Shown here in pieces: positions 62,998 to 64,000 of a stretch of 64,000 nt of DNA. Source of the DNA: Lysinibacillus sp. OF-1. Lineage in GTDB: Bacteria; Bacillota; Bacilli; Bacillales_A; Planococcaceae. The position numbers were made by a program, and so were the translations under genes. The DNA lies in contig NZ_CP102798.1 in NCBI RefSeq assembly GCF_028356935.1, forward strand, positions 3,224,001 to 3,288,000, in the 5' to 3' direction. The first letter of the stretch is position 1. Each line of letters starts with the position of its first letter. The notes beneath the pieces were generated by a model that was not told where the DNA came from, did not search any database, and worked only from the letters and a program-made list of their open reading frames with translations.

Positions 62998-63180
62998 TTA
63001 AATTTCTAAAATTTTACGAATGTGTCTGATATGCTCTTGTGCTTTTGGACCCGTTTTATTACCACGAATAATGTCTGATAGATAGACACTAGAAATACCA
63101 AGCATTTTTGCTAAATCTTTTTGGCTCATCTTGCGTTTGAATAATTCTGAACGTACTAGAGCACCTAACTCTTCTGACAT
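62998..63180 (-). CDS. Cro-like XRE-family regulator
   Basis: 60 residues, a minimal XRE helix-turn-helix (ELFKRKMSQKDLAKMLGISSVYLSDIIRGNKTGPKA). It is encoded right after another XRE protein with a 16-base overlap. Likely part of the lysis-lysogeny switch. Confidence 0.88.
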   Translation of the reverse strand: MSEELGALVRSELFKRKMSQKDLAKMLGISSVYLSDIIRGNKTGPKAQEHIRHIRKILEI

Positions 63181-63377
63181 ACCTTAGCCTCTTTTCTTAA
63201 ATCATCCAAACTTACTTCTAGGGCATCTGCAATCTTACACATCACTCGAAAAGTAGGGTTAGGATTATCACTGTTTTCTATCATTTGAAGAGTAGATTCA
63301 TTAACCCCTGATAGTTTTGCAAGTCGATATCTTGATAACTTGCGATATTCTCTTATCTCTCTCACACAAAAATTCAA
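63165..63377 (-). CDS. XRE-family repressor (TTG start)
   Basis: 70 residues from TTG 63377, chosen because GGAGGT lies 9 bases upstream; the open frame extends to 63410 without a site. HTH: RYRLAKLSGVNESTLQMIENSDNPNPTFRVMCKIADALEVSLDDL. Facing the minus direction with the lytic genes, it may be Cro-like or an immunity regulator; the main CI repressor is not clearly present in the window and may lie to the right. Confidence 0.85.
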   Translation of the reverse strand: MNFCVREIREYRKLSRYRLAKLSGVNESTLQMIENSDNPNPTFRVMCKIADALEVSLDDLRKEAKVCQKS

Positions 63378-63456
63378 TATATAGTACCTCCAATCATTTG
63401 ACCACCACAATATATTGTGTTAAATTACAGTTATATTAATCTAAGGATGTGATTAT

Positions 63457-63696
63457 ATGACTAGAATCCCTTATGCTGACAGCGCTGGTCAACTAGGCGT
63501 GGTGGTAGAACTTCAACATGCTGCTGATGTATTTTTAGTAGACCAAAATAATTTTAGAAAGTATCAATCAGGACAACGTTTTGAGTATTATGGCGGTCAT
63601 TACAACAAGACACCTGTAAAAATCAACGTCAAAGGCATGGGTAGATATTTTTTAATCGTCCGTGGCGGTGGTAGATACCGTTATGAGTTCTTCTAA
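63457..63696 (+). CDS. DUF1883-family small protein
   Basis: 79 residues with the DUF1883 pattern: VVVELQHAADVFLVDQNNFRKYQSGQRFEYYGGHY, PVKINVKGMGRYFLIVRGGG. Predicted all-beta. Function unknown; related domains occur with TIR-type proteins in some bacteria. Ribosome site AAGGATGTG. It is divergent from the XRE gene and followed by a tiny basic gene. Confidence 0.85.
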   Translation: MTRIPYADSAGQLGVVVELQHAADVFLVDQNNFRKYQSGQRFEYYGGHYNKTPVKINVKGMGRYFLIVRGGGRYRYEFF

Positions 63697-63731
63697 TCAA
63701 ATGCTTTTTTCCTAGAAAGGTGGTGTGAAAT

Positions 63732-63860
63732 ATGGCTAATAAAAAGCAAACATCTAAAAGTGTTGCTTCAAAAGCTAGCAAGATATTAAAAGATAACCGT
63801 TATAGCGCTACTTCTAAATCGGTTGCGGCTTCTGCTCTTGCTCAAGCTAAGAAGAAATAG
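63732..63860 (+). CDS. Tiny Lys/Ser/Ala-rich protein
   Basis: 42 residues (MANKKQTSKSVASKASKIL start, SVAASALAQAKKK end) with two similar SKSVAS/SKSVAAS halves. AAAGGTGG lies about 10 bases before the ATG. Small proteins of this SVAS type are widespread in bacteria next to DUF1883 genes from memory of genomes; this could not be checked here. Confidence 0.7.
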   Translation: MANKKQTSKSVASKASKILKDNRYSATSKSVAASALAQAKKK

Positions 63861-63999
63861 CTCTCAAGTTCTTCTCTAGTTGCAGTGATGCAATAAACTC
63901 TTTTTGAAGGTAGATTGTATATTGCTTGGTCTTCACACCAATGAAATGCCCAGGCACTATACTTTCTATCTCAATTGGTATTTCTATTACTAATTCGAC
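63847..63999 (-). CDS. Partial gene at the right edge, unknown
   Basis: An open minus-strand frame of 50 codons runs off the window edge: ELVIEIPIEIESIVPGHFIG ... KQYTIYLQKEF, protein-like and beta-rich. It ends 14 bases inside the tiny plus-strand gene. No family recognised. It could be noise, but composition and hydrophobic alternation look coding. Confidence 0.4.
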   Translation of the reverse strand, partial: VELVIEIPIEIESIVPGHFIGVKTKQYTIYLQKEFIASLQLEKNLRAISS

Positions 64000-64000
64000 A

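Overview
The window is a low-G+C Firmicutes chromosome segment whose gene order matches the Bacillus subtilis secDF to mreB region almost gene for gene. Protein sequences and codon bias fit Lysinibacillus or a close Bacillaceae/Planococcaceae relative; this is inferred from synteny and recognisable families, not from a search.

Host part (1 to about 25,540). From the left: the 5' end of secDF, comN, spoVB, a DUF421 gene (yrbG), a polysaccharide deacetylase, yajC, tgt, queA, ruvB, ruvA, a CotS-like kinase, a SafA-like LysM coat gene, niaR, a DCC-family gene, pheA, thrR/pheB, obg, spo0B, rpmA, prp, rplU, spoIVFB, spoIVFA, minD, minC, mreD, mreC, mreB and the 3' end of radC. Most genes are on the minus strand in tightly packed, often overlapping operons covering protein export, queuosine tRNA modification, Holliday junction processing, the spore coat, phenylalanine synthesis, the sporulation phosphorelay, ribosomal proteins L21/L27, pro-sigmaK activation and cell shape/division-site placement. 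Two large inverted copies of an intergenic fold-back repeat lie between yajC and tgt.

radC is interrupted twice. A complete group II intron (23,018-25,501, minus strand) sits precisely between codons of the conserved HPREI and FREAV segments and carries a reverse transcriptase/maturase and an HNH endonuclease separated by a single in-frame TGA. About 36 bp upstream of the intron the RadC reading frame ends at a phage junction, so the rest of radC must lie beyond the right edge of the window.

Prophage part (about 25,540 to 64,000 and beyond). This is a siphovirus-type prophage read from right to left. It has regulators and an excisionase-like gene (62.7-63.4 kb), early genes (HNH, AbrB-like, DUF2800, DUF2815, DNA polymerase I-type, VirE helicase, VRR-NUC, SNF2 helicase, ArpU-like late regulator), then terminase small and large subunits, an SPP1-type portal, minor head protein, scaffold, N4-gp56-type capsid, connectors, major tail protein, tail chaperones with a probable -1 frameshift, tape measure, Dit, fibre, Gp37-like baseplate protein, holin and amidase. 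No integrase is visible; it is probably just beyond the right edge.

Accessory genes are inserted at several points: an ArsR-like regulator plus small membrane protein and a secreted protein at the left end; two paralogous HEPN-like genes flanking the Gp37-like tail gene, one followed by a small coiled-coil gene; a two-gene operon (312-aa soluble and 237-aa membrane protein) with its own promoter between terminators; and a DUF1883 gene with a tiny lysine/serine/alanine-rich gene at the right edge. These are the best candidates for undescribed phage-encoded functions, especially the HEPN-like pair and the 312/237-aa operon.
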